Assembly (NCBI RefSeq): GCF_041435495.1
Contig: NZ_CP108644.1
Coordinates: 6,309,501-6,373,500, forward strand
Direction: 5' to 3'
Source: Streptomyces sp. NBC_01116
Lineage (GTDB): Bacteria; Actinomycetota; Actinomycetes; Streptomycetales; Streptomycetaceae
Length of the DNA stretch: 64,000 nucleotides
How positions within the stretch are numbered: the stretch's first letter is position 1; each line of letters starts with the position of its first letter. Shown in pieces: positions 34,366 through 43,276 of this stretch. The notes under the pieces are model-generated. The model saw nothing but the letters and a program-made list of their open reading frames with translations. It did no database searches and was not told the origin of the DNA. A program made the position numbers and the translations under genes.

Positions 34366-34821
34366 ATGACCGGTGGCACCCGCGAGGGCATCGACCTCAC
34401 CCGCGTCCTGCACGCCCCTCAGCGGCGCGTCTTCGCCGCCTGGACCTCACCGGAGGACTTCGCCGCCTGGTACGGAGGTGAGGCGGAGGTGCCCCTGGAC
34501 CGGGTGGCGATGGACGTGCGGCCCGGCGGGGCGTGGAGCCTGGTCATCGTGATGCCGGGCGTGGAGATGCCCTTCGGCGGGGTCTACCGCGAGGTGAGCG
34601 AGCCCGACGGGCTCGTCCTCACCCTGAAGGACGCCTCCGCGCCGGAGGACGCCGAGGGCGAGGTCCTCACCGTCACCTTCAGCGATCTCGGCGACGGGAC
34701 CACCGAGCTGGCCTTCCAGCAGCGCGGCGGCCACCTCACCCCCGAGCAGTACGCGGCGGCGGAGGACGGCTGGGAGGCCTTCTTCGACGCCCTGGCCGCC
34801 CGCCTCGCCACGCACCCCTGA
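34366..34821 (+). CDS. SRPBCC (AHSA1-like) domain protein
   Basis: A 151-aa protein of the START/Bet v1 fold: RVLHAPQRRVFAAWTSPEDFAAWYGG at the start and DGWEAFFDALAARL at the end are the usual AHSA1 landmarks. These proteins bind hydrophobic ligands; no function is assigned here. GTG 34360 and ATG 34366 are both possible starts; AAGGA lies upstream. It stands alone between the GT4 gene and a convergent ABC permease gene. Confidence 0.85.
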   Translation: MTGGTREGIDLTRVLHAPQRRVFAAWTSPEDFAAWYGGEAEVPLDRVAMDVRPGGAWSLVIVMPGVEMPFGGVYREVSEPDGLVLTLKDASAPEDAEGEVLTVTFSDLGDGTTELAFQQRGGHLTPEQYAAAEDGWEAFFDALAARLATHP

Positions 34822-34873
34822 GCCCCCGGGAGGGATCCCGTCCCCGTACCTCCGAGAAGGAACTCCCGGCGGT

Positions 34874-36034
34874 TCAGTTCGTCAGCGGAAGGGCCGCCAA
34901 CTGCGCGATCGCCCAGGTCAGCGGCGCGAACAGGGCGAGCAGCGCGCCCGCGCGCAGCGCTGTCGCCCGGCGCAGCACGGCGGCCGGAGCGCCCATGCTG
35001 AGCAGCGCCTCGACCGTGTGGGCGCGGGCGTGCTTGGCCTCCAGCGCCGAGGTCAGCAGGGTCGCCGTCGTGCAGCCGAGGACCAGCACCGCGCCGAGCG
35101 CGGTGAGCGGTCCGTACGGGCGCTCGTCGCCCCCGTACAGCGCCGAGGCGGCGATCGCGGCGGACAGCACCGCGCAGACCACCCCGAGCGGGCGGCCGAT
35201 CCGGCGTGCCTCGTCCATCAGCACCCGCCCCGCCAGCAGCCGTACGGCCCCGGGGCGCACGGCCTGCAACGCCCGCCCGCACAGGTGGGTCAGGCTCGGG
35301 CCCGCCATCGCCAGGCCGACCGCGGTGAGCGTCCACCCGATCAGGACCGCCACCGGGGTGGAGTCGTACCGTCCGGGCAGCGGGAACGCGTTCCCGGTCG
35401 CCCCCCGGGAGGCGACCGCCTCGACCGCGAGTCCGGCGGCGATCAACGCGACGCCCCAGGGGAGTCCGGCCGGAGCCGGCGCGGGCGCGGGCAGTTCCTC
35501 GGAGCCGAAGGCGTCCCGGGCCGGGTCGGGGCGCGTCCGCAGCGCCAGCGCGCTCGCCGTCGACGCTGCCACCGGCACGAGCGCCAGCAGCATCAGCGCG
35601 GCGGCCAGTGGCAGCGGACTGCCCGCGCCGAGGAACTCCGCGGCGCCCCCGTCGAACGGCATCCCGGTGAGATCGCCGCGCAGATGCAGGAAGAAGAGCA
35701 GCGCCACCATGGAGCCGAGCGTGGTGGAGACGGCCGTGGAGACCGCGGCCAGCGCGGACAGCCGGACCGGGCCGAGCCCCACGGAGGAGAGGCCCGGCCG
35801 GGGCCGGGTGCTCGGATCGGCACGGGCCACCGCCACGGCGAACTGCACGGTGGCGGCCAGCGGGACGAAGCACCACAGCAGCCGCAGCACCGAACCGGCG
35901 GAGGCGGGGTGCGCGGCGGCGTACCCGAGGGCGCACAGGAGGAGGAACCCGACGCCGGCCGAGGCGGCGGCCACCAGCAGCCGCCGGACCAGGACGAGGG
36001 GATGGGACCCGCGGGCTAGACGGAGAGCGAGCAC
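34874..36034 (-). CDS. ABC transporter permease (FtsX/MacB-like)
   Basis: A 386-aa protein with about eight to ten TM segments and an FtsX-like C-terminal block (TLLTSALEAKHARAHTVEALLSMGAP, then three helices). The start GTG overlaps the upstream ATPase by 19 nt, so the two are one transporter. Such pairs export peptides or antibiotics or act mechanically on envelope enzymes; the substrate is unknown. The partner ATPase has altered motifs, so active transport is in doubt. Confidence 0.8.
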   Translation of the reverse strand: MLALRLARGSHPLVLVRRLLVAAASAGVGFLLLCALGYAAAHPASAGSVLRLLWCFVPLAATVQFAVAVARADPSTRPRPGLSSVGLGPVRLSALAAVSTAVSTTLGSMVALLFFLHLRGDLTGMPFDGGAAEFLGAGSPLPLAAALMLLALVPVAASTASALALRTRPDPARDAFGSEELPAPAPAPAGLPWGVALIAAGLAVEAVASRGATGNAFPLPGRYDSTPVAVLIGWTLTAVGLAMAGPSLTHLCGRALQAVRPGAVRLLAGRVLMDEARRIGRPLGVVCAVLSAAIAASALYGGDERPYGPLTALGAVLVLGCTTATLLTSALEAKHARAHTVEALLSMGAPAAVLRRATALRAGALLALFAPLTWAIAQLAALPLTN

Positions 36035-36753
36035 GCCGCGCGGCCCTCCGCTTCCGGTTTCGCGGGCAGGGTGGCGGTGGCGACGCAGCGGCCGTCCAGC
36101 AGCGGGACGGTCCGGTCGGCGAGGGCCGCGACCTCGGCGTCGTGCGTGGCCAGCACGACGGTGATGCCGTGCGAGCGGGCCGCCGTGGTCAGGGTGCGCA
36201 GCACCTGGGTGCGGTCCGCGCGGTGCAGGGTCGCGGTGGGCTCGTCGGCGAAGATCACGGTCGGTGCGCCGCAGAGGGCGCGGGCCACGGAGATCCGCTG
36301 GCGCTGCGCCTGGAGGAGCGCGTGCGGCCGCTTCTTGGCGAAGGCGGCGATGTCCAGGCGCTCCAGCCACTCCCCGGCCGCCTTCCTGGCGGCCCGGTGC
36401 GGGACGCCGCGCAGCAGCAGGGGCAGCGCGGCGTTCTCCCAGACGGTCAGCTCCGGGACCAGCTCCGGATCGGAGGCGATCCAGCCGAAGCGCTCGCGGC
36501 GCAGCTGTTCGCGGACCCGGGGGGCCATGGTGTGGACGGGGACGCTGTTGAACCAGACCTCCCCCTCCTGGGGCACAAGCCGGCCCGAGAGGCAGTGCAG
36601 CAGCGTCGTCTTCCCGCTGCCGCGCGGGCCGGTCACGGCGAGGATCTCGGCGTCCCGGACGCCGATGGAGACACCGCCGAGACCGGGCGATCCGTTGTGG
36701 GAGTGGTGCAGGGAACGCGCCCAGATCACGTCGTTGTCCGGCGGGGCCACCAT
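36016..36753 (-). CDS. ABC ATPase with degenerate signature and Q-loop
   Basis: A 245-aa MacB/LolD-type ATP-binding protein. Walker A (GPRGSGKTT, 42-50), Walker B (VIFADE, 166-171), D-loop-like ATLH and H-loop (LATHD) are intact. The signature LSGGQ is replaced by LLQAQ (146-150), and the Q-loop region reads FGWIASDPEL with Ser instead of Gln. These changes usually cripple the composite ATP site. The start ATG is preceded by GAGG at 8 nt; GTG 36762 is the alternative. It is coupled to the permease gene. Confidence 0.85.
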   Translation of the reverse strand: MVAPPDNDVIWARSLHHSHNGSPGLGGVSIGVRDAEILAVTGPRGSGKTTLLHCLSGRLVPQEGEVWFNSVPVHTMAPRVREQLRRERFGWIASDPELVPELTVWENAALPLLLRGVPHRAARKAAGEWLERLDIAAFAKKRPHALLQAQRQRISVARALCGAPTVIFADEPTATLHRADRTQVLRTLTTAARSHGITVVLATHDAEVAALADRTVPLLDGRCVATATLPAKPEAEGRAACSLSV

Positions 36754-36869
36754 GGCGTACACCTCGGTTCAGGTCAGATTTCCCGTTCCCCCGTACGGGG
36801 GAACGAAGACGCGGCCGATCGGTCACTCGGCACCGTAGATAGTCGGACCGGTGCGGGCGCACAGCACGC

Positions 36870-36913
36870 GGCCCGGATACGTCCCTTCTCACTCGAAGGG
36901 GCGTATCCGGGCC
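36870..36913. terminator. Long terminator hairpin
   Basis: A perfect 12-bp outer stem (GGCCCGGATACG / CGTATCCGGGCC) and inner CCCTT / AAGGG enclose a 9-nt loop. It lies just after the aminotransferase gene (minus strand) and before the ABC pair, so it should end the aminotransferase mRNA. Confidence 0.85.
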
Positions 36914-36969
36914 GGTGAACCGTATGAAATGACCGCCGGTGGGCGATCAGCCGGGGATCCTGGTGCCGG

Positions 36970-38331
36970 TCAGAGCTTCGTCCAGGCCTCCGTGAGCACG
37001 GCCCGCAGGATGCCCTCGATCTCGTCGAACGTCGACTGGTCGGAGATCAGCGGCGGGGCGAGCTGGATGACCGGGTCGCCGCGGTCGTCGGCCCGGCAGT
37101 ACAGGCCGTTCTCGTACAGCGCCTTGGAGAGGAAGCCGTAGAGGACGCGCTCGGTCTCCTCGTCGGTGAAGGTCTCCTTGGTGGCCTTGTCCTTCACCAG
37201 CTCGATGCCGTAGAAGTACCCGTTGCCCCGGACGTCGCCGACGATCGGCAGGTCGTGCAGCTTCTGCAGCGTCGTCAGGAACGCGTTCTCGTTGTCCAGG
37301 ACGTGCTGGGTGAGGTTCTCGCGCTCGAAGATGTCGAGGTTGGCGAGGCCCACCGCGGCCGAGACCGGGTGGCCGCCGAAGGTGTAGCCGTGCAGGAAGG
37401 TGTTGCCGCCCTCGTAGAACGGCTCCGCGATCCGGTCCGAGACGATGCAGGCGCCGATCGGGGAGTAGCCCGAGGTCATGCCCTTCGCGCAGGTGATCAT
37501 GTCCGGCACGTAGCCGAACTTGTCGCAGGCGAAGATGGTGCCGAGCCGGCCGAAGGCGCAGATGACCTCGTCGGAGACGAGCAGCACGTCGTACTTGTCG
37601 CAGATCTCGCGGACCCGCTGGAAGTAGCCGGGCGGCGGCGGGAAACAGCCGCCCGCGTTCTGCACGGGCTCCAGGAAGACGGCCGCGACGGTCTCGGGGC
37701 CCTCGAAGAGGATCTCCTGCTCGATCTGGTCGGCGGCCCAGCGGCCGAAGGCGACCGGGTCGTCGCCGAAGAGCGGGGCGCGGTAGATGTTGGTGTTCGG
37801 CACCTTGTGCGCGCCGGGGACCAGCGGCTCGAAGGGGGCCTTCAGGGCCGGCAGGCCGGTGATGGACAGCGCGCCCTGCGGGGTGCCGTGGTAGGCGACG
37901 GCACGCGAGATGACCTTGTACTTGGTCGGCTGGCCCTTGAGCTTGAAGTACTGCTTGGCCAGCTTCCAGGCGGTCTCGACGGCCTCGCCGCCACCGGTGG
38001 TGAAGAAGACCTTGTTGAGGTCGCCCGGGGCGTAGTCGGCGAGACGCTCGGCCAGCTCGACGGCCTTCGGGTGGGCGTAGGACCACACCGGGAAGAAGGC
38101 GAGCTCCTGGCCCTGCTTGTACGCCGTCTCGGCGAGCTCGTGACGACCGTGACCTGCGTTGACCACGAACAGGCCGGAGAGACCGTCCAGGTAGCGCTTG
38201 CCCTTGTCGTCGAAGATGTACGTTCCCTCGCCACGCACGATGGTGGGAACGGGCGCGTTCTCGTAGTCCGACATGCGGGTGAAGTGCATCCACAGGTGGT
38301 CGTACGCGGTTCGGCTGAGGTCCTTGCTCAC
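36970..38331 (-). CDS. Class III PLP aminotransferase (polyamine/omega-amino acid type)
   Basis: A 453-aa fold-type I aminotransferase. PLP-binding features include the TTGGGEAVETAWKLAK segment, YHGTPQGALS, the VSDEVICAFGRLG Asp, and the Lys in MITCAKGMTSGYSP. The family contains putrescine-, beta-alanine- and GABA-pyruvate transaminases. Its neighbours (Lrp regulator, aldehyde dehydrogenase, PotD) point to deamination of putrescine or another polyamine. GTG 38331 starts 2 nt before the Lrp gene's stop region; GTG 38349 is an alternative. Distinct from GabT at 57797. Confidence 0.9.
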   Translation of the reverse strand: MSKDLSRTAYDHLWMHFTRMSDYENAPVPTIVRGEGTYIFDDKGKRYLDGLSGLFVVNAGHGRHELAETAYKQGQELAFFPVWSYAHPKAVELAERLADYAPGDLNKVFFTTGGGEAVETAWKLAKQYFKLKGQPTKYKVISRAVAYHGTPQGALSITGLPALKAPFEPLVPGAHKVPNTNIYRAPLFGDDPVAFGRWAADQIEQEILFEGPETVAAVFLEPVQNAGGCFPPPPGYFQRVREICDKYDVLLVSDEVICAFGRLGTIFACDKFGYVPDMITCAKGMTSGYSPIGACIVSDRIAEPFYEGGNTFLHGYTFGGHPVSAAVGLANLDIFERENLTQHVLDNENAFLTTLQKLHDLPIVGDVRGNGYFYGIELVKDKATKETFTDEETERVLYGFLSKALYENGLYCRADDRGDPVIQLAPPLISDQSTFDEIEGILRAVLTEAWTKL

Positions 38332-38333
38332 GG

Positions 38334-38840
38334 CTATCGGGTTCCCCACATGTAGGTCTGCTTCTTGAGCTTGAGGTAAACAAAGCTCTCGGTGGAGCGC
38401 ACTCCGGGAAGGGTCCGGATGCGTTTGTTGATCATCTCCAGCAGGTGGTCGTCGTCCTCGCAGACGATCTCCACCATCAGGTCGAAGGAGCCCGCGGTCA
38501 TGACCACGTACTCGCACTCGGCCATGGCCGACAGGGCTTCGGCCACCGGATCGAGGTCGCCCTCGACATTGATGCCGACCATCGCCTGGCGCCGGAATCC
38601 CACGGTGAGCGGGTCCGTGACGGCGACGATCTGCATCACGCCCTGGTCGAGCAGCTTCTGGACGCGCTGGCGCACAGCCGCTTCGGAGAGGCCGACGGCC
38701 TTGCCGATCGCGGCGTACGGACGCCGTCCGTCCTCCTGGAGCTGCTCGATGATTGCGAGGGAGACGGCATCGACCGCCGACGGTGATCCGTTCCCTGTCC
38801 TGGAGTCTGCGCTGCGACTGGCCACGTACCCACCATGCAC
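38334..38840 (-). CDS. Lrp/AsnC family transcriptional regulator
   Basis: About 168 aa: an N-terminal helix-turn-helix (AIGKAVGLSEAAVRQRVQKL) and a C-terminal RAM ligand domain (VMTAGSFDLMVEIVCEDDDHL). These proteins sense amino acids and form octamers. The start is uncertain; GTG 38840 and GTG 38825 are possible, and a GAGGAG sits upstream. It is divergent from the aldehyde dehydrogenase and adjacent to the aminotransferase, so it probably controls both. Confidence 0.88.
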   Translation of the reverse strand: MHGGYVASRSADSRTGNGSPSAVDAVSLAIIEQLQEDGRRPYAAIGKAVGLSEAAVRQRVQKLLDQGVMQIVAVTDPLTVGFRRQAMVGINVEGDLDPVAEALSAMAECEYVVMTAGSFDLMVEIVCEDDDHLLEMINKRIRTLPGVRSTESFVYLKLKKQTYMWGTR

Positions 38841-38932
38841 CGCTCCTCGTCTGTCTCGCAACCCCAGATCGATGAAATTCGTTGTCTGGGTGCCTGGATC
38901 TGACTGAATCCGAAGTTATGGGCGGGTGGGTA

Positions 38933-38962
38933 TGTCGAAAGCGTCACCGGAACGATTAGGGT
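38933..38962 (+). promoter_or_regulatory. Candidate promoter of the aldehyde dehydrogenase gene
   Basis: TGTCGA and TAGGGT are 18 nt apart in the 162-nt gap between the divergent Lrp and dehydrogenase genes. The surrounding AT-richer segments (38870-38930) could hold Lrp operators. Confidence 0.4.
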
Positions 38963-39002
38963 GGACATCTCACCCATCGGACAGCCGACAGGAGGGGTGG
39001 TT

Positions 39003-40442
39003 GTGACCACCGAGGTGCGCCGTCTGCGCAACTACATCAACGGAGAGTTCCGGGACGCCGCGGACGGGCGGACCATCGATGTGGTCAGCCCGGTGACGGA
39101 AGAGGTCTACGCAACCTCGCCGCTCTCCGGTCAGGCCGACGTCGATGCCGCCATGGAGGCCGCAGCGGCGGCCTTTCCCGCTTGGCGCGACACCACGCCC
39201 GCCGAACGCCAGAAGGCCCTGCTGAGGATCGCGGACGCGTTCGAGGAGCGGGCCGAGGACCTGATCGCCGCCGAGTCGGAGAACACCGGCAAGCCGATCG
39301 GCCTGACCCGCAGCGAAGAGATCCCGCCGATGGTGGACCAGATCCGCTTCTTCGCCGGGGCCGCGCGACTCCTCGAAGGCCGCTCGGCCGGCGAGTACAT
39401 GGAGGGTCTGACCTCCATCGTCCGCCGCGAGCCGGTCGGCGTCTGCGCCCAGGTCGCGCCGTGGAACTACCCGATGATGATGGCCGTCTGGAAGTTCGCC
39501 CCGGCGCTCGCCGCGGGCAACACGGTCGTCATCAAGCCGTCCGACACCACCCCGGCGTCGACCGTGCTGATGGCCGAGATCATCGGGCAGATCCTGCCCA
39601 AGGGCGTCTTCAACGTCCTGTGCGGCGACCGGGACACCGGCCGCGCCATGGTCGAGCACCCGACCCCGGCGATGGCCTCCATCACCGGTTCCGTACGGGC
39701 GGGCATGCAGGTCGCCGAGTCCGCGGCCAAGGACGTCAAGCGCGTCCACCTGGAGCTCGGCGGCAAGGCGCCCGTCGTGGTCTTCGACGACGCCGACATC
39801 GCCAGGACCGTCGCGGGCGTCTCCGAGGCGGGCTTCTTCAACGCGGGCCAGGACTGTACGGCCGCCACCCGCGTCCTGGTCCACGAGTCGATCCACGACG
39901 AGTTCGTCACCGCGCTCGCCAAGGCCGCCGCCGACACGAAGACCGGGCAGCCGGACGACGAAGACGTGGCGTACGGCCCGCTCAACAACGCCAACCAGCT
40001 GAAGCAGGTCAGCGGCTTCATCGAGCGGCTGCCCGCCCACGCCAAGGTCGAGGCGGGCGGCCACCGGGTCGGCGACAAGGGCTACTTCTACGCCCCGACC
40101 GTCGTCTCCGGCCTGAAGCAGGACGACGAGATCATCCAGAACGAGGTCTTCGGACCCGTCATCACGGTCCAGTCCTTCACCGACGAGAAGCAGGCCGTCG
40201 CGTACGCCAACGGCGTCGACTACGCGCTCGCCTCCTCGGTCTGGACGACGAACCACTCCCGCGCCATGCGCATGTCCAAGAACCTCGACTTCGGCTGCGT
40301 GTGGATCAACACCCACATCCCGCTGGCCGCCGAGATGCCGCACGGCGGGTTCAAGAAGTCCGGCTACGGCAAGGACCTCTCCGCGTACGGCTTCGAGGAC
40401 TACACCCGCATCAAGCACGTCATGACGTCCATCGAGGACTGA
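39003..40442 (+). CDS. Aldehyde dehydrogenase 1 (gamma-aminobutyraldehyde type)
   Basis: A 479-aa NAD(P)-dependent dehydrogenase. Catalytic Cys285 lies in NAGQDCTAATR and Glu251 in LELGGKAP; VAPWNYPMMMAVWKFAPALA is the cofactor segment. Similarity in motif wording to PatD/YdcW suggests oxidation of 4-aminobutanal to GABA. I use the GTG at 39003, 7 nt after GGAGG. It has a close paralogue at 47058 and lies between the Lrp regulator and a PotD gene, so it is part of the polyamine set. Confidence 0.9.
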   Translation: MTTEVRRLRNYINGEFRDAADGRTIDVVSPVTEEVYATSPLSGQADVDAAMEAAAAAFPAWRDTTPAERQKALLRIADAFEERAEDLIAAESENTGKPIGLTRSEEIPPMVDQIRFFAGAARLLEGRSAGEYMEGLTSIVRREPVGVCAQVAPWNYPMMMAVWKFAPALAAGNTVVIKPSDTTPASTVLMAEIIGQILPKGVFNVLCGDRDTGRAMVEHPTPAMASITGSVRAGMQVAESAAKDVKRVHLELGGKAPVVVFDDADIARTVAGVSEAGFFNAGQDCTAATRVLVHESIHDEFVTALAKAAADTKTGQPDDEDVAYGPLNNANQLKQVSGFIERLPAHAKVEAGGHRVGDKGYFYAPTVVSGLKQDDEIIQNEVFGPVITVQSFTDEKQAVAYANGVDYALASSVWTTNHSRAMRMSKNLDFGCVWINTHIPLAAEMPHGGFKKSGYGKDLSAYGFEDYTRIKHVMTSIED

Positions 40443-40617
40443 TCCACGGATCGTCGTCGTGCCGTACGGCCCCGGGCTCCCGCCCGGGGCCGTTCCCGTG
40501 CCCGGGTCCGCTGGACAAGGTGTGCGGGGCGGGCCCGCCCCGCTGGACGCTTGGTCCATTGTCCGCGCGAGCGCCGACCGGCATTCTGCGCTGGTGCGAG
40601 CGATCCGGAAGAACCCC

Positions 40618-41781
40618 ATGTCCCGCCGTTCCCTGCTGCGCGCCCTCGGGGCGGGAGCGGCCGGCGCCACCCTGGCCGGCTGCGGGGTGCCCGCGGCCTA
40701 CGTCGAGCCCGGGGACCGGGCCGGACGCGACAGCTCCGCCACCGACCACTCCCTGCACTTCGCCAACTGGCCGCTCTACATCGACACCGACGACGACAAC
40801 GAGTCGAAGCGGCCCACCCTGGAAGCCTTCTCGAAACGGACCGGGATCTCCGTCACGTACACCGAGGAGATCAACGACAACGACGAGTTCTTCGGGAAGA
40901 TCAGTCCCGCGCTGATGAACCACCAGCAGACCGGCCGGGACCTCATCGTCATCAGCGACTGGATGGCCGCCCGCTTCGTCCGGCTCGGCTGGGTCCAGGA
41001 GATGGACCGCGCGAAACAGCCCAACGTCGCCAAGTACCTCGACCCCCAACTGCGCACCCCCGCCTTCGACGAGGGGCGCCGCCACAGCGTCCCCTGGCAG
41101 TCCGGGATCACCGGCATCGCCTACAACCGCAAGAAACTGGGCCGCGAGATCCGGTCCACGGGCGACCTGTGGGCCGACGACCTCCGGGGCCGGGTCACCC
41201 TGCTCTCCGGGCTCGACGAGTCGTTCGCACTGCTGATGCAGGGCAACGGCGTCGACATCACCCGATGGACGGCCGACGACTTCCACGAGATCTGCGAGCA
41301 GACACAGAAGCGGGTCCGCTCGAAGCACATCCGCCGCTTCACCGGCAACGACTACATCAAGGACCTCGCCACCGGCGACGTGCTCGCCTGCCAGGCGTAC
41401 TCCGGAGACGTCATCCAACTCCAGGCCGACAACCCCGACATCGAGTTCGTCGTCCCCGAGGAGGGCGCCGAACTGTGGGCGGAGTCCCTGATGATCCCCA
41501 ACCTCGCCCGCCACAAGCGCAACGCCGAGCGGCTGATCGACCACTACTACGACCCCGAGGTCGCCGCCGAACTCGCCGCCTGGGTCAACTACGTCTGCCC
41601 CGTGCCCGCCGCCCGGGACGTCCTGGCCTCCTCGAAGGACGAGGAGACGGCCGCGCTCGCCGAGGATCCGCTGATCTTCCCCGACGACGCGATGCGGAAG
41701 AGGCTCGCCATCGCCCGCGACATCACCTCCGAGGAACGGATGGACTTCGCCAAGAAGTGGAACTCCATCGTCGGCTTGTGA
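40618..41781 (+). CDS. Polyamine ABC transporter substrate-binding protein 1 (PotD-like), orphan
   Basis: A 387-aa exported protein with a twin-arginine-style start (SRRSLLRALGAGAAGATLAGC) and a lipobox LAGC. The mature protein is PotD/PotF-like (FANWPLYIDTDDDNESKRPT, YTEEINDNDEFFGK, FTGNDYIKDLATGD, LQADNPDIEF). It closely resembles the binding protein at 48635 but has no permease or ATPase gene beside it, and probably shares PotABC. The ATG at 40618 is assumed; a GTG at 40594 is possible. Confidence 0.88.
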   Translation: MSRRSLLRALGAGAAGATLAGCGVPAAYVEPGDRAGRDSSATDHSLHFANWPLYIDTDDDNESKRPTLEAFSKRTGISVTYTEEINDNDEFFGKISPALMNHQQTGRDLIVISDWMAARFVRLGWVQEMDRAKQPNVAKYLDPQLRTPAFDEGRRHSVPWQSGITGIAYNRKKLGREIRSTGDLWADDLRGRVTLLSGLDESFALLMQGNGVDITRWTADDFHEICEQTQKRVRSKHIRRFTGNDYIKDLATGDVLACQAYSGDVIQLQADNPDIEFVVPEEGAELWAESLMIPNLARHKRNAERLIDHYYDPEVAAELAAWVNYVCPVPAARDVLASSKDEETAALAEDPLIFPDDAMRKRLAIARDITSEERMDFAKKWNSIVGL

Positions 41782-41823
41782 AGCCCTGGCAGGGGTGTCG
41801 TGAAGGGGCGGTAAACACGGGCG

Positions 41824-41838
41824 TACGCTGCGGACATG
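41824..41838 (+). promoter_or_regulatory. -10 box for a leaderless membrane-protein mRNA
   Basis: TACGCT at 41824-41829 is followed by 6 nt and the ATG at 41836; no Shine-Dalgarno is present. TGAAGG, 17 nt further upstream, is a possible -35. Confidence 0.4.
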
Positions 41839-42378
41839 AGCGAGCGACACGCCCTCAAGCGGCGTATACGCGGGTGGTTGGTGTTCTTCATCGTCTGTCT
41901 GGTGCTGAGCGGGCTCACGGCTTTCCCTCTCGTCACCGAACTCCGCTGGGCCGAGGAGCTGCTGGGTGCCTCGGCCTCCCCGGTCCCCGAACACCTCCCG
42001 GGCCTGATGGAGTGGATCACCCGGGTCCGCGAAGGGCTCGACACCGTCGACCGCGAGCAGCCCTTCATGCTGTACGGCACCGACTGGCTGGCCTTCGCCC
42101 ACCTGGTCATCGCCGTCGCCTTCTACGGCCCCTACCGCGACCCGGTCCGCAACATCTGGGTCATCGAGTTCGGCATGATCGCCTGCGCCGGGATCATCCC
42201 GCTCGCCCTGATCTGCGGGCCGATCCGCGACATCCCGTTCTGGTGGAGCCTGATCGACATGTCCTTCGGGGTCCTCGGCGTCATCCCGCTGCTGATCGTG
42301 CGCCGCATGATCAAGCGCCTGGAGGCACTGGAGCAGGCGGCCGGCGCGGCCCCGGCGCCCGTCCCGGCGAGCGCCTGA
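41836..42378 (+). CDS. Conserved membrane protein of unknown function
   Basis: A 180-aa protein with four predicted TM segments: WLVFFIVCLVLSGLTAFPLV, LAFAHLVIAVAFYG, VIEFGMIACAGIIPLALICG and SLIDMSFGVLGVIPLLIV. Between the first two is an extracytoplasmic loop of about 55 residues. I do not recognise a characterised family. It follows the orphan PotD gene by 54 nt but has its own apparent promoter and is not obviously part of the polyamine set. The C-terminus is Ala/Pro-rich. Confidence 0.8.
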   Translation: MSERHALKRRIRGWLVFFIVCLVLSGLTAFPLVTELRWAEELLGASASPVPEHLPGLMEWITRVREGLDTVDREQPFMLYGTDWLAFAHLVIAVAFYGPYRDPVRNIWVIEFGMIACAGIIPLALICGPIRDIPFWWSLIDMSFGVLGVIPLLIVRRMIKRLEALEQAAGAAPAPVPASA

Positions 42379-42396
42379 GCCGGCAACGGTCCGGGG

Positions 42397-43194
42397 TCAG
42401 GGCTTCCTGGCCACCACGCCGAACTGGGCGACCTCCGGCTCCCGCGGGTTCGTACGCCAGCGGGAGCAGGAGACGATCCCCGGCTCCAGGATCTCCAGAC
42501 CGTCCAGGAAACCGGCGAACTCCTCCCTGCCGCGCGCGGTGATGGGCGGTGTGGCGTTCTCGTTCCAGAAGCGCATCGCCGCCTCGTTGCCCTCGCCGCC
42601 CAGCTCCAGCGTCGGGTGGGTCAGCACCAGGTGGCTGCCCGACGGCACGGCCGCCATCAGCGTCCGCACGATGGACCGCGCCTCGTCCGTGTCCAGCACG
42701 AAGTTCAGGATGCCGAGCATCATCACCGCGACCGGCCGCCCCAGGTCCAGGGTGGGCTCGGCGGCCTGCAGGATCTGCTCCGGGCGGTGCGCGTCCGCGT
42801 CGACGTACTCCGTCGCGCCCTCCAGCGAACTGGTCAGCAGGGCGCGGGCGTGGGCCAGCACGATCGGATCGTTGTCCACGTACACGATGCGCGCGTGCGG
42901 CGCGGTGTGCTGGGCGATCTCGTGGGTGTTGTTCCCGGTCGGCAGCCCGGTGCCGATGTCGAGGAACTGGTCGACGCCCACGTCGCCGGCCAGATGACGC
43001 ACCGCCCGGCCCAGGAACGCCCGGTCCTCGCGCGCCACTTCACCGATGCTGGGGTACATCCCGGTGACCCGGTCGCCCACCGCCCGGTCCACCGGGTAGT
43101 TGTCCTTGCCGCCCAGCCAGTAGTTCCACACACGGGCGTTGTGCGCGACGTCGGAACGTATCCGGGCGGTGGCCGCCTGCGGTCGGGGGTCCAT
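42397..43194 (-). CDS. S-adenosyl methyltransferase (DUF574 family)
   Basis: A 265-aa protein with the signature of the Streptomyces-rich DUF574/Methyltransf_19 family: RVWNYWLGGKDNYPVDR near the N-terminus and FLDIGTGLPTGNNTHEIAQ as motif I. These genes are abundant in Streptomyces, and their substrates are unknown. The ATG at 43194 follows GAGGAG at good spacing. It converges with the membrane-protein gene, leaving an 18-nt gap. Confidence 0.92.
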   Translation of the reverse strand: MDPRPQAATARIRSDVAHNARVWNYWLGGKDNYPVDRAVGDRVTGMYPSIGEVAREDRAFLGRAVRHLAGDVGVDQFLDIGTGLPTGNNTHEIAQHTAPHARIVYVDNDPIVLAHARALLTSSLEGATEYVDADAHRPEQILQAAEPTLDLGRPVAVMMLGILNFVLDTDEARSIVRTLMAAVPSGSHLVLTHPTLELGGEGNEAAMRFWNENATPPITARGREEFAGFLDGLEILEPGIVSCSRWRTNPREPEVAQFGVVARKP

Positions 43195-43276
43195 CACAGC
43201 TGCTCCTCGATGCCCAAGGGCCCGGCGCCCCGGTGCGGCGGCGGGCGGTGCGGGGCTCCCCATCATGCCGGACCGA

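Noticed and set aside
30373..34413. A minus-strand open frame of 1346 codons
   Set aside because: Only its end is the sensor kinase. The rest is Pro/Arg-rich antisense of the glycosyltransferase genes, typical of high-GC DNA.
40618..41781. A frameshifted duplicate of potD2
   Set aside because: The frame is intact, the signal and binding segments are complete, and the divergence is spread evenly, so it is a functional paralogue.
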